Source: Nocardia asteroides (lineage in GTDB: Bacteria > Actinomycetota > Actinomycetes > Mycobacteriales > Mycobacteriaceae). From it: a DNA stretch of 64,000 nt. The notes under the pieces are model-generated. The model was not told the DNA's origin and did not search any database. It was given only the letters and a program-made list of their open reading frames with translations. The position numbers and the translations under genes were made by a program. Positions 46,479-56,346 of this stretch are shown in pieces. The stretch spans positions 2,108,001 to 2,172,000 of the forward strand of contig CP082844.1 in the NCBI GenBank assembly GCA_019930625.1, given 5' to 3'. Each line of letters begins with the position of its first letter. The first letter of the stretch is position 1.

Positions 46479-46653
46479 TTGTTTGGAACCTCGATGTGAA
46501 AGCGTTCGGAGGGGACTAGATGAGCAAAATCTAGACCAGCTAACGAGTGGTGAACCCGTTGTGACTATTTATTCAAATTTTGTTCACCGCCGTGACTCAC
46601 GACATGGTGGGGTCGCGGAAATGTGGGGGCTGACCGGGGATTTCCAGAAATAG

Positions 46654-47802
<1,149 letters not shown>

Positions 47803-47803
47803 A

Positions 47804-47846
47804 CGACAGTGGCGCCCCGGGGACCAGCCCCGGAGCGCCACTGTCG
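47804..47846. terminator. Hairpin terminator between rmlB and the DUF2142 gene
   Basis: Inverted repeat with an 11-bp perfect outer stem (CGACAGTGGCG at 47804-47814, complement at 47836-47846) and an inner CCCGG/CCGGG stem, between convergent genes. Confidence 0.8.
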
Positions 47847-47860
47847 AACTCTCCTGCCGC

Positions 47861-49456
47861 TCAGCCCCACACGATGGTGTAGTACTTCGCCGCCGCCGCG
47901 ACCAGCGCCACACTCGTCGCCACCAGTACGGTGACGGCCGGGCCCAGCGCGGGGGTCTTCCCCGCGGAATCGGTGAGCCGCAACGGCATCCAGCGCAGCA
48001 GCACCGCGAGCGCGACGATCGCCAGCGGCACGAAATAGCGGCCCTGCACGCCGTCGACGATGTAGTAGCCGACCGGCGTGAACGACATGTAGAGGGTCAC
48101 GTAGATCATCGCGACGCTCGCGGCCATGGTGAGCGCGACGATCAGGGTGCGGCGGAAGGCCGGAGCGGTCATCCGTTCGGCGATGCCGATGCTCACCGCG
48201 AACGCCAGCAGGCAGGCCAGCATGGAGAGGGCGGGCACGTCGACGTAGGCGAAGCCGAGTTCCCCGAAGAACTGACTGAACCAGCGCTGGTCACGCAGCG
48301 CGATGCTCTCGCCGAACACGTGCGCGAACTCCGGTGGATCGCGCAGGATGCCGCTGAGCTGGTCGCCCGGACGCACCGAGTGCCACTGGTGCTGCGGCCG
48401 CATCAGGCCCATGCCGTCGCCGGTCGGCGCCGCGATCTTCATCCACACCGCGAAGGCGAGCGCGCCGGTCGCGGCGAACGCCCAGGGGATCCCGCGCCGC
48501 CAGCCACTGAACCCGAACCGATCGGCGGGCACCAGGGCCACCAGCAGCGCGAGCAGCACGTAGGTCGGCTTGCTCACCGGCAGCAGGATCGTCGCGGCCA
48601 ACAGCGCGCCGATCTCGACCCGGTTCAGTCGCTCGCCGAGGAACATGGCTTTCACCAGCAGCGCGGAGACCATGATGGCCAGCGCGTTGGTCATCGTGTC
48701 GGCGGTCACCGTGCCCGCTTGGAACACCGCGATCGGCAGCGCCGCGACGGTGAACGCCAGCCATTGCACCCGGTGGGCGCGCAACGCGTACAGCCCGAAC
48801 CCGACCACCGCGAGGTAGGCCACCAGCCCGGCGAGGCGGGTGAGCAGGAGCAGGCCGCCCACGTCGAGTCCGAAGAGCTCGCCGAGGCGGATGCCGATAG
48901 CGGCCGGGATGTAAGGGACCGGCGAGTAGGCGGCGGTATTGGTGAACCAGACCGGTTCGGTGGCGTCCGAGACCGCGGCTCCGGTCAACTGGTCGTAGCG
49001 GCCGGGGTCGCCCACCATGGGGTCGGGCTCGTCCGGGTTGGTGGTGTAGTCCTTCAGCGCGTAGCCCATGAGCACGGTGATGCTGGACGGGACATCGCCG
49101 CCGTAGGCGACACCACGATCGTCGTGGATCCGCTGGGGCAGCAATCCGCCGTGCGCGACTTGGTAGGCCCGGCCGAACTGCGTGATCTCGTCATGACCCC
49201 AGAACGGCGGGGTGAGGACGGTGAACAGCGCGCCGAAGATCGTTGCCAGCAGGGTGAAGGCGATCGTCGCCCCGCCTAGTCGCGTCACCATTCGGTGTGC
49301 GAAACCTCGGGCCGCCCGGTCCGTGCCGGTGGCCTTCGCGGCCTCGGCGTCCACCGCCGGTAGCGGTGCGGTGTCGGTCGCGGGTAGCGGTGCGGTGTCC
49401 GCGGGCTCGTTCAGATCTTTGTCCGGCGTCGCGGTCGGATCCGCCGAGGTCGTCAA
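47861..49456 (-). CDS. DUF2142 polytopic membrane protein
   Basis: A 531-residue protein with about eleven TM helices. Just after TM1 comes TPPFWGHDEITQFGRAYQVA, the DUF2142 mark, where acidic residues sit in the first periplasmic loop as in GT-C enzymes. Later SPVPYIPAAIGIRLGELFGL and DGVQGRYFVPLAIVALAVLL. Members are thought to be membrane glycosyltransferases or polysaccharide-assembly proteins; no reaction is established. TTG start overlaps the upstream stop (TTGA) with GGAG 8 bases before it. The gene upstream is a polyprenyl-phosphate-type GT2, a fitting sugar-donor partner. Confidence 0.8.
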   Translation of the reverse strand: MTTSADPTATPDKDLNEPADTAPLPATDTAPLPAVDAEAAKATGTDRAARGFAHRMVTRLGGATIAFTLLATIFGALFTVLTPPFWGHDEITQFGRAYQVAHGGLLPQRIHDDRGVAYGGDVPSSITVLMGYALKDYTTNPDEPDPMVGDPGRYDQLTGAAVSDATEPVWFTNTAAYSPVPYIPAAIGIRLGELFGLDVGGLLLLTRLAGLVAYLAVVGFGLYALRAHRVQWLAFTVAALPIAVFQAGTVTADTMTNALAIMVSALLVKAMFLGERLNRVEIGALLAATILLPVSKPTYVLLALLVALVPADRFGFSGWRRGIPWAFAATGALAFAVWMKIAAPTGDGMGLMRPQHQWHSVRPGDQLSGILRDPPEFAHVFGESIALRDQRWFSQFFGELGFAYVDVPALSMLACLLAFAVSIGIAERMTAPAFRRTLIVALTMAASVAMIYVTLYMSFTPVGYYIVDGVQGRYFVPLAIVALAVLLRWMPLRLTDSAGKTPALGPAVTVLVATSVALVAAAAKYYTIVWG

Positions 49457-50445
49457 CGCAGGGCTCCGCCGTCACGGGCAGCAGCGCCGTCGCCGGAGGT
49501 GCGGAAGTCCTCCGCGCCCACCGCGGCGTAGCGCAGGTAGACCAGGCGCGCGGCCTCGTGACGGGAACGGCGGATGCCGTCGAGGATCAGGCCCGCGGTC
49601 CACGCGAGGCTGCCGAGCAGCAACAGCGTGAAACCGAGGAACAGCGTCGGGAATCGCGGCACCTCGTGGGTGTTGTAGAACTCGACGACGATCGGAATGG
49701 TCAGGATGATCGACACCAGCCAGCTCAGCGTGCCGAACAAGCCGTAGAACGCGACCGGCCGCTCGTGCCGGGCCAGCCCGATGATCAGGGCGAGGATCTT
49801 GAACCCGTCGTGGTAGGTGCGCAGTTTGCTCTCGCTGCCCGCCGGGCGATCGCGGAAGCCGACCGGAACGGCGGTCTGCGGCACCCGCAGGTGCAACGAA
49901 TGCACGGTGAGCTCGGTCTCGATCTCGAACTCGCGCGACACGGCGGGGAAGCTCTTGACGAACCGCCGGGAGAACACCCGGAAGCCGGAGAGCATGTCTT
50001 CGACGTTGTCGCCGAACACCTTTCCGACCACGCCGTTGAGCACCTTGTTGCCGGTCTCGTGTCCCGTGCGGTAGGCCGAGGCGCCTTCGTCCTGCTTGCG
50101 CACCCCGAGCACGTGGTCGTAGGGGCCGTCCAGCAGCGTCTTGATCATCAGCGGCGCGGCGGAGGCCTCGTAGGTGTCGTCGCCGTCGATCATCAAGTAC
50201 ACGTCGGCCTCGATGTCGGCGAAGGCGCGGCGCACCACATTGCCCTTGCCCTTGGTGTGCTCGTGCCGCACGATCGCCCCGGCCTCGCGGGCCCGTTCGG
50301 CGGTCTTGTCCGTGCTCAGATTGTCGTAGACGTAGACGACGATTCCCGGCACAGCGGCCTGCAGATCGGCTACGACCTTGGCGACCGAAGCCTCTTCGTT
50401 GTGACACGGAACCACGGCGGCAATACGGAGCTCGGTGGAGTCCAC
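49453..50445 (-). CDS. Family 2 glycosyltransferase, polyprenyl-phosphate type
   Basis: A 330-residue GT-A enzyme with two C-terminal TM helices. AAVVPCHNEEASVAKVVADL starts the catalytic domain; VYLMIDGDDTYEASAAPLMI holds the DxD-type motif; SGFRVFSRRFVKSFP and FRDRPAGSESKLRTYHDGFK follow. Such enzymes transfer a sugar to a polyprenyl-phosphate (dolichyl-phosphate mannose synthase-like). GTG 50445 is preferred; GAGGA lies about 10 bases upstream. It is coupled by TTGA overlap to the DUF2142 gene, and a GtrA gene is divergent; GT2-GtrA-GT-C trios often build and use lipid-linked sugars. Confidence 0.85.
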   Translation of the reverse strand: MDSTELRIAAVVPCHNEEASVAKVVADLQAAVPGIVVYVYDNLSTDKTAERAREAGAIVRHEHTKGKGNVVRRAFADIEADVYLMIDGDDTYEASAAPLMIKTLLDGPYDHVLGVRKQDEGASAYRTGHETGNKVLNGVVGKVFGDNVEDMLSGFRVFSRRFVKSFPAVSREFEIETELTVHSLHLRVPQTAVPVGFRDRPAGSESKLRTYHDGFKILALIIGLARHERPVAFYGLFGTLSWLVSIILTIPIVVEFYNTHEVPRFPTLFLGFTLLLLGSLAWTAGLILDGIRRSRHEAARLVYLRYAAVGAEDFRTSGDGAAARDGGALR

Positions 50446-50580
50446 CCGGGTCAATCCTCGCGATCGGTGGTGAATGTGGGAACACGGGGAGGGTACAGGC
50501 AACTCACAGCTCGTGCGTGGCCGACCTCACCGCGCGCGGGAGCGGAATTCACCCTCGCGGGCGGTTCCCCGAGCCTGCGG

Positions 50581-50586
50581 TACCGT
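50581..50586 (+). promoter_or_regulatory. Candidate -10 box of a leaderless promoter
   Basis: TACCGT, 6 bases before GTG 50593 of the GtrA gene; no ribosome site is present. Confidence 0.4.
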
Positions 50587-50592
50587 CGGGCG

Positions 50593-51129
50593 GTGCCATC
50601 CAGTGAGTCCACCGCACCCGCGGGCGAGCCAGTCACGCAGGAGACCGCAACGGTCCTTCGCAAGGTGCTCACCGCGCTGCGCAGAGGCGGCGCTTTCCTG
50701 GTGGTCGGCGCGATCGGTTTCCTGGTCGACGCGGGCACGTACAACCTCCTGGTCTTCTGGGGTGGCGAGGGCGTGCTCTATCACTACCCACTCCCGGCCA
50801 AGATCATCGCGATCGCGGTGGCGACGGTGGTGACCTATTTCGGTAACAAGTGGTGGACCTTCGCGCACAAACAGACCGACAATCCCGGGCGCGAATACCT
50901 GTTGTACGCCGTGTTCAACGTGGTCGCGATCGGCCTGCAACTGGGCTGTCTCGGCTTCTCCCGGTACGTGCTCGACCTGTCCAGCCCGCTGTCGGACAAC
51001 ATCTCCGGTACGTTGATCGGGCAGATCGTGGCCGTGGTGTTCCGGTACTGGGCTTACGACAAGTTCGTCTTCACCGGGGCGCGCGCAGGCACGGGCAGCG
51101 CCACCGAAAACGAATCGGCGAACGTTTAG
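50593..51129 (+). CDS. GtrA-family membrane protein (second copy)
   Basis: A 178-residue protein with four TM helices: AFLVVGAIGFLVDAGTYNLL, AKIIAIAVATVVTYFGNKWW with TFAHKQTDNPG, then LLYAVFNVVAIGLQLGCLGF and VFRYWAYDKFVFTG. These are GtrA domain marks. GtrA proteins assist flipping or presentation of undecaprenyl/decaprenyl-linked sugars. Divergent from the GT2/DUF2142 pair and just upstream of glfT2. GTG 50593 follows a -10-like TACCGT. Confidence 0.87.
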   Translation: MPSSESTAPAGEPVTQETATVLRKVLTALRRGGAFLVVGAIGFLVDAGTYNLLVFWGGEGVLYHYPLPAKIIAIAVATVVTYFGNKWWTFAHKQTDNPGREYLLYAVFNVVAIGLQLGCLGFSRYVLDLSSPLSDNISGTLIGQIVAVVFRYWAYDKFVFTGARAGTGSATENESANV

Positions 51130-51263
51130 CAATTGTTCGAGCACACGTCGGCGTGGCTGTACGGCGGGCAAGCGCAGAGGGCGGTTGATATCCTCACCCC
51201 CGCCGTGAAGGCATCGAGGGGCGTGTCTGTCCCGTCCGGCACAATGAGAATTTCGAGGATTTC

Positions 51264-53177
51264 ATGGATCAGTCGGCTATCGAGGCCGTTACCGAAACAA
51301 ACGATCGCTCGACGGCCGCTGAGGCGCCTGCCGCGCTGCGGGCCGACCATCGGGCGCCGGACCGGCTAGTACTGCAGCGCGGTATCTTCACCGGTCCGTC
51401 GGCGCGAGTGAGCGACGAGCTGTACGCCGTCGTGAAGGGCGGCGCGCACCGGGAACGCCTCACACTGAGATTGGACAAGGGCGCGACCGCGCACACGAAC
51501 ACCTACTTCGGCCGGTTCGCCGCCAGCTACTGGCAGCGCTGGACCACGGTCACCGAAGTACGGGTCACCATGGTGCTCGACGTGGTCGCCAAGGCGAAGA
51601 TCCGCCTGGTGGCCTCCGACATCGCGGGCCACCGCAGAATCATCGACAACGCCCGGGTCGACGCGAGCGGCTCGGTGACGCTGAGCGCCCCGCTCGACCA
51701 GTACGTCGACGGCGGCGCGCTGTGGCTGGAGTTCGACGCCATCGGCGGCGCGCTCGGCATCGCGGAGCTGACCTGGACCGCCGTCGCGCCGGAGCGCGTT
51801 CGCCCGGTCGCCATCGCGATCTGCACCTTCAACCGCGCGGCGGACTGCGCCGAGACGGTCGCGGCGCTCGCCTCCGACCCGACCGTGCTCGCCGCGATCG
51901 ACGCGGTGTACGTGGTCGACCAAGGCACCGATCTGGTCGAGAACCGGCCGCGCTACCAGGAGGTCGTGCCGGTCTTCGAAGGAAAGCTGCGCTACCTGCG
52001 CCAGCCGAACCTCGGCGGGGCGGGCGGCTTCACCCGCGGGCTCTACGAGGTGTCCGCGGTCAACGAGCACGCCGACGTCATCCTGATGGACGACGACATC
52101 CTGTGCGAGCCGGAGACGGTGCTGCGCCTCAACGCGTTCGCCAACCTGACGGTCGAGCCGACGCTGGTCGGCGCGCAGATGCTGTTCCTGCTCAACCCCG
52201 ACTACCTCAACGTCGGCGCGGAGGAGGTGCACCTGCACCGGCTGCGGCACGGCCAGAAGGTGCCGAAGGCGCTGCGCAACACGAGCATGCTGAAGAAGAA
52301 CCAGGAACGCCGCGTGGACGCTGGCTACAACGCGTGGTGGACCTGCCTCATCCCGGCCGAGGTGGTCGCGAAGATCGGCCTGCCGATCCCGATCTTCTTC
52401 CAGTGGGACGACGTGGAGTACGGCGTCCGGGCGCGCGAGCACGGTTTCGTCACCGTCACGCTGCCCAACGCCGCGGTCTGGCACGCGGACTTCTACTGGA
52501 AGGATTACGACGACTGGGCGCGCTACTTCAGCACGCGCAACTCGCTGATCGTCGGTTCCATGCACGCGGAACTGGATGGGAAGGAGATCAGCCGAAAGCT
52601 GTTCCGGGAGATGTCCGAGCAGCTGGTGGCGATGCAGTACGGATTGGTGCACACCACTTTGCAGGGCATCGAGGACTTCCTCGAGGGCCCGAAGGTGTTG
52701 CGTGACGGCGGTATCGAAGCGCTGGCCGCCGCGCGCACCAGCCGGGCCGACTACCCCGAGACGATCAAGCACCCCGCTGCGACGCCGCCGGTCCGCTCGG
52801 CGGACATCACCCTGCGTCGAGCCGGTGGGGAACCCAGCCGCGCGCTGCTGGTGCTGATCAAGCGCGCGATCAACCAGTGGCTGGGCCGCACCCAGCACGG
52901 CATCATCGGCGTCACCAGGGAAGACGCCTACTGGTGGCATGTCTCGCTGTTCGACCACGTGGTGGTCACCGACGCCTCGCAGTCCGGCGTCCGGGTGCGC
53001 AGGCGCGACAAGGCCCGCGCGATGCGGTTGCTGCGCCGCATGGTGCGCGTGCTGCGTCGTTTGCGCCGGGAACTGCCCGCTTTGCAGGCCCAGTACCGCG
53101 CCGCCATGCCGGAGCTCACCAGCCGGGAGAACTGGGAGCGGTTGTACGGCATCGAGAATTCCCGACGCGACAGCTGA
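51264..53177 (+). CDS. glfT2: Galactofuranosyltransferase GlfT2
   Basis: A 637-residue bifunctional UDP-galactofuranosyltransferase that polymerises galactan with alternating beta-1,5 and beta-1,6 links. N-terminal beta-barrel with FAASYWQRWTTVTEVRV; GT-A core with AIAICTFNRAADCAETVAAL, QPNLGGAGGFTRGLYEV, the metal-binding DDD at residues 276-278 (ILMDDDILCEP), the WDD motif in IFFQWDDVEYGVRAREHG, and the acceptor His in AAVWHADFYWKDYDDW. The length equals that of Rv3808c. GAGGATTT precedes the ATG. Nothing is missing. Confidence 0.96.
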   Translation: MDQSAIEAVTETNDRSTAAEAPAALRADHRAPDRLVLQRGIFTGPSARVSDELYAVVKGGAHRERLTLRLDKGATAHTNTYFGRFAASYWQRWTTVTEVRVTMVLDVVAKAKIRLVASDIAGHRRIIDNARVDASGSVTLSAPLDQYVDGGALWLEFDAIGGALGIAELTWTAVAPERVRPVAIAICTFNRAADCAETVAALASDPTVLAAIDAVYVVDQGTDLVENRPRYQEVVPVFEGKLRYLRQPNLGGAGGFTRGLYEVSAVNEHADVILMDDDILCEPETVLRLNAFANLTVEPTLVGAQMLFLLNPDYLNVGAEEVHLHRLRHGQKVPKALRNTSMLKKNQERRVDAGYNAWWTCLIPAEVVAKIGLPIPIFFQWDDVEYGVRAREHGFVTVTLPNAAVWHADFYWKDYDDWARYFSTRNSLIVGSMHAELDGKEISRKLFREMSEQLVAMQYGLVHTTLQGIEDFLEGPKVLRDGGIEALAAARTSRADYPETIKHPAATPPVRSADITLRRAGGEPSRALLVLIKRAINQWLGRTQHGIIGVTREDAYWWHVSLFDHVVVTDASQSGVRVRRRDKARAMRLLRRMVRVLRRLRRELPALQAQYRAAMPELTSRENWERLYGIENSRRDS

Positions 53178-53190
53178 TCGGCGTTGGTAC

Positions 53191-53222
53191 GTGGGGGACG
53201 GGCTGACTTGCCCGTTCCCCAC
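53191..53222 (+). terminator. Hairpin terminator after glfT2
   Basis: 13-bp stem with one G-U pair, 53191-53203 against 53210-53222, six-base loop TGACTT, 14 bases past the glfT2 stop. Confidence 0.75.
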
Positions 53223-53271
53223 TGCCGGCCGCCGTCGCTGCACCTGACTGCGGCCTGGAGGCGGTCAGAGG

Positions 53272-54123
53272 TCAGAGAAAGAGGTCGGTGGTGAGTTCGC
53301 CGTCGCCCGGGGTGACGCGGTACCTGTCCAGGTCGGTGATGCCGTGGGCGGCCAGGACCTCGTCATCGATATAGAAGTTGCCGCTGTTCTCCTTGCCGGG
53401 CGAGGTGAGCACCAGGTAGGCGGCGTCGGCGTAGATGTCTGGGGTGCGCGAGGTGGAGATCATCTCCTCGCCGCCGAGCAGGTTCTTCACCGCGGCGGTC
53501 GCGATGGTGGTGCGCGGCCACAGCGAGTTGACGCCGATGCCGTCGTTCTTCAGTTCCTCGGCCAGCCCCAGCGTGGTCAATGACATTCCGTACTTGGCGA
53601 TGGTGTAACCCAGCGCCATGCCCGCCCACTTCGGGTCCAGGTTCAGCGGCGGGGACAGGGTGAGAATGTGCGGGTTGCGCCCCGCCTTCGCGGATTCGCG
53701 CAGATGCGGGATGCTCAGCTTGGACAGCAGGAAGCTGCCCCGGCAGTTGATGTCCTGCATCAAGTCGTACTTCTTCATCGGCAGCGCGTCCGTGGGGGAC
53801 AAGTCGATCGCGGAGGCGTTGTTCACCACGATGTCGATGCCGCCGAAGCGCTCCACCGTCTGCCGGACCGCCTCGGCCACCGACTCGTCGATCCGGACGT
53901 CACCCACGAACGGCAGTACCTGCCCGCCCGCCGCCTCGAGCTCCGCGGCGGCGGTGTGGATGGTGCCGGGAAGCTTGGGATGCGGCTGATCGGTCTTCGC
54001 GATCAGCGTGATGTCGGCGCCGTCGGCCGCGGCCCGCTTGGCGATCTCCAGCCCGATGCCGCGGCTGCCGCCGGACATGATCATCGTCCGGCCCGCTAGC
54101 GGCTTGGATCCCGGTTCCGTCAT
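53272..54123 (-). CDS. SDR-family oxidoreductase, HSDL2-like
   Basis: A 283-residue SDR resembling the HSDL2-type (hydroxysteroid dehydrogenase-like 2) group: AGRTMIMSGGSRGIGLEIAK, then LIAKTDQPHPKLPGTIHTAA, IVVNNASAIDLSPTDALPMK, HILTLSPPLNLDPKW and GYTIAKYGMSL with Tyr and Lys. AAGGAG lies before ATG 54123. A near-perfect 28-bp dyad at 54198-54225 lies upstream and could be an operator. Substrate unknown; the group is linked to fatty acid or steroid metabolism only by annotation. Confidence 0.87.
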   Translation of the reverse strand: MTEPGSKPLAGRTMIMSGGSRGIGLEIAKRAAADGADITLIAKTDQPHPKLPGTIHTAAAELEAAGGQVLPFVGDVRIDESVAEAVRQTVERFGGIDIVVNNASAIDLSPTDALPMKKYDLMQDINCRGSFLLSKLSIPHLRESAKAGRNPHILTLSPPLNLDPKWAGMALGYTIAKYGMSLTTLGLAEELKNDGIGVNSLWPRTTIATAAVKNLLGGEEMISTSRTPDIYADAAYLVLTSPGKENSGNFYIDDEVLAAHGITDLDRYRVTPGDGELTTDLFL

Positions 54124-54197
54124 GTGACCTGCTCCTTCGTTTCCGCCGCGGGCAGCAGCCAGCGGCTGTACGCGCTTGCAGACCAATCGTAAACCAC

Positions 54198-54225
54198 CAC
54201 CCTATGCAACCAGTTGCATAGGGTG
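54198..54225. promoter_or_regulatory. 13-bp-arm palindrome upstream of the SDR gene
   Basis: Perfect arms CACCCTATGCAAC (54198-54210) and its complement (54213-54225) around CA. It is 75 bases upstream of the SDR ATG, with TACGAT, a -10-like box, at 54191-54186 on the minus strand. Operator for a TetR- or MarR-type repressor encoded elsewhere is the likely role. Confidence 0.5.
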
Positions 54226-54232
54226 TGCGAAG

Positions 54233-54260
54233 AGAGGGCACCGGCGCGCCGGTGCCCTCT
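54233..54260. terminator. 28-bp perfect palindrome, terminator-like
   Basis: Perfect inverted repeat of two 14-bp arms (first arm AGAGGGCACCGGCG) with no loop spacer, just past the stop of the minus-strand P/Q-rich gene. GC-rich and typical for terminators in this window. Confidence 0.6.
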
Positions 54261-54267
54261 CCGCGAT

Positions 54268-54963
54268 TCAGATCGTGGCGATGATCAGGATGTTCAGCAG
54301 GAACATCACTGCGACCAATGCCCAGACGATGTACAGGAACAACATGCCCGGCGCCTTCTGCGGAACCGGTCCGATCGCGCCGTTGAGGAAGATCACCACC
54401 GGCGCTTTGTAGTAGAACCGCGTGGCCTGTCCCTCAGCGATCGGCACGGTCACATTCGCCGGACCCATGTCGAACAACCACGGGGTGGTGACCCGGACGT
54501 GATACTGGCCGGGCCCGACCGGGATGTGATTCGCGCCCCAGCGGGTATTGGGCACCCGCTGGCCGTTGACCAGGATCTTCGGCTTGGTCAGCGCGAGCAG
54601 GAACGTCCAGATCGAGTACGAGGCATCGATGGTGATGCCGGGCGGGTCGGCGGGCTGGCCATAGCCCTGCTGCGGAGCGAACTGCTGGGGCTGGCCGTAC
54701 GGTTGCGGCTGCCCGAACTGCTGGGGCTGACCGTATGGCTGCGGCTGGCCGTATTGCGGCGCGGGTTGTCCGTACGGCGGCTGCCCCAGCTGGGGTTGAG
54801 CGAGATGCGGTTGGCTCGGATGCTGCCCCGCGGGCGGCCCGTACTGCGCGGGCGCCTGCGGAGGCGGGTACTGGCCGACTGCCGGCTGCTGACCGAACGC
54901 CGGCTGCCCAGGCCATTGGCCGGGCTGCTGGCCGTGTGGCGGGTACCCGCCGGGTTGACTCAT
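54268..54963 (-). CDS. Proline/glutamine-rich membrane protein
   Basis: A 231-residue protein. The first ~105 residues are low complexity with Pro, Gln, Gly and Tyr, including tandem [14 protein letters not shown] repeats. A beta-rich middle follows ([20 protein letters not shown], then [20 protein letters not shown]), and one C-terminal TM helix ([20 protein letters not shown]). Mycobacteriales have many such P/Q-rich membrane proteins of unknown role; the N-terminal part is probably a flexible cytoplasmic region. rsgA lies 56 bases upstream on the same strand and may share a transcript. Confidence 0.75.
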   Translation of the reverse strand: MSQPGGYPPHGQQPGQWPGQPAFGQQPAVGQYPPPQAPAQYGPPAGQHPSQPHLAQPQLGQPPYGQPAPQYGQPQPYGQPQQFGQPQPYGQPQQFAPQQGYGQPADPPGITIDASYSIWTFLLALTKPKILVNGQRVPNTRWGANHIPVGPGQYHVRVTTPWLFDMGPANVTVPIAEGQATRFYYKAPVVIFLNGAIGPVPQKAPGMLFLYIVWALVAVMFLLNILIIATI

Positions 54964-55019
54964 CTATCCCTCCCAGATAGCGAACGATGCGAGGGGCACC
55001 CTACCGTGCCCCCGCTCGA

Positions 55020-56066
55020 TCAGCGTCGCGAGTTCTTCTCCCGGAACATCTTGCGGTGCTGCTTGGTGATGCCCCGCCAAGCCCGATCGCGTTCGGCTTG
55101 CAGCCGCTTGTCGGTGCGCGCCTGCATCCACTCGTTCTCCCGCGCCAGCTTGTTGTAACTGTCTAGCCTGCGCTGGGTGAGCTCGCCGTTGTCGATCGCC
55201 TCCCGCACCGCGCACCCCGGTTCGCCGCGGTGTGCGCAATCGCCGAAACGGCACTGAGCGGCAAGGGATTCGATGTCGCTGAAGGTCTTCTCGATCCCTT
55301 CGGTCGCGTCCCATAATCCGATACCGCGCAGCCCAGGGGTATCGATCAGCGTGCCGCCGCCGGGAAGGGGGCGCAACTCCCGGTGCACCGTGGTGTGCCT
55401 GCCCTTCTTGTCCGCGTCGCGGACCGCGTTGGTGGCGAAGATCTCCGCGCCGAGCAGTGCGTTGGCGAGGGTCGACTTCCCAGCACCGGAGGGCCCGATC
55501 AAGGCGACGGTGCCCCCGAGCATCGCGGTGAGCACATCGAGGCCCGCGCCGGTGTTCGCGCTCACCTCGAGCACGGCCGCGCCGGGCGCGACGGCGCGCA
55601 CCTCCTCGACCGGGACGTCATAGGCCGCGTCGGCTTTGGTGAGCACCACGATCGGCTGGGCATCGCTTTCCCAGACCACCGCGAGCATGCGTTCGATGCG
55701 GCCGAGGTCCACGTCGCCGTCGGCGGCGGTGCAGATCAGAACAGTGTCGACATTGGCGGCGAGCACCTGGCCCTGCGACCGGCCGGATACCGACGACCGC
55801 ACGATCGCCGACCGGCGCGGGAGCAACCCGCGTACCGCCGAGGTGGCGTCGACGGTCACCCAGTCTCCGGTGCACAGCCCGCTGACCTCGGAATCCGGGC
55901 GCGGGCAGCGGGCGCGAGCGAGCCCGGTCGGCGTGGCCACGTCGCATTCACTGCGATCCATGCGGATCACTCGCGCGGGCACACAGCCTTCCTCGATCAT
56001 CGAGGCGTACCGGGCGGAAACGGCTTCGGTCCAGCCGTAAGGGACGAGAAGGTCGTGGTCGACCAT
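55020..56066 (-). CDS. rsgA: Ribosome small subunit-dependent GTPase RsgA
   Basis: A 348-residue circularly permuted GTPase that acts late in 30S maturation. OB-fold N-terminus, then the permuted motifs: G4 PIVVLTKADAA, G1 VALIGPSGAGKSTLANALLG, G2/G3 TLIDTPGLRGIGLWD, and the C-terminal zinc-knuckle CRFGDCAHRGEPGCAV. Length and order are typical. ATG 56066 is used; an in-frame ATG at 56148 would add an N-terminal stretch without family support. The 280 bases upstream to the glfT1 stop hold no gene that I can see. Confidence 0.93.
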   Translation of the reverse strand: MVDHDLLVPYGWTEAVSARYASMIEEGCVPARVIRMDRSECDVATPTGLARARCPRPDSEVSGLCTGDWVTVDATSAVRGLLPRRSAIVRSSVSGRSQGQVLAANVDTVLICTAADGDVDLGRIERMLAVVWESDAQPIVVLTKADAAYDVPVEEVRAVAPGAAVLEVSANTGAGLDVLTAMLGGTVALIGPSGAGKSTLANALLGAEIFATNAVRDADKKGRHTTVHRELRPLPGGGTLIDTPGLRGIGLWDATEGIEKTFSDIESLAAQCRFGDCAHRGEPGCAVREAIDNGELTQRRLDSYNKLARENEWMQARTDKRLQAERDRAWRGITKQHRKMFREKNSRR

Positions 56067-56346
56067 GATGGAAGGAATCCTTCGTCGGGCGCTGAACCCG
56101 ACGAGGGGTTCAGCGAGCGGAGAATGAGCAGGAGTTTCGTGTGGCGGCATGACCGAGGTCAGCTCGCCAAGACACGACAAACCGAACGTTCCTCGACACG
56201 GTCCACACCTCCTTACTTCTCTCGCAGTGCACCAACTCTGGCACTCGCCCGCGCTCCGCACAACCGAATTTCCGTTCCATCTATCGGAACGTGCGCCTCG
56301 CACCCCGCTGAGCCGATGGCAGGGACCGAGTGTGCGAGTCCACCGA

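Noticed and set aside
46516..46534. Dyad CTAGAT/ATCTAG in the 307-base gap before rmlB
   Set aside because: Only 6-bp arms; could be an operator for the secreted-protein gene but the evidence is weak. The rest of the gap shows no gene.
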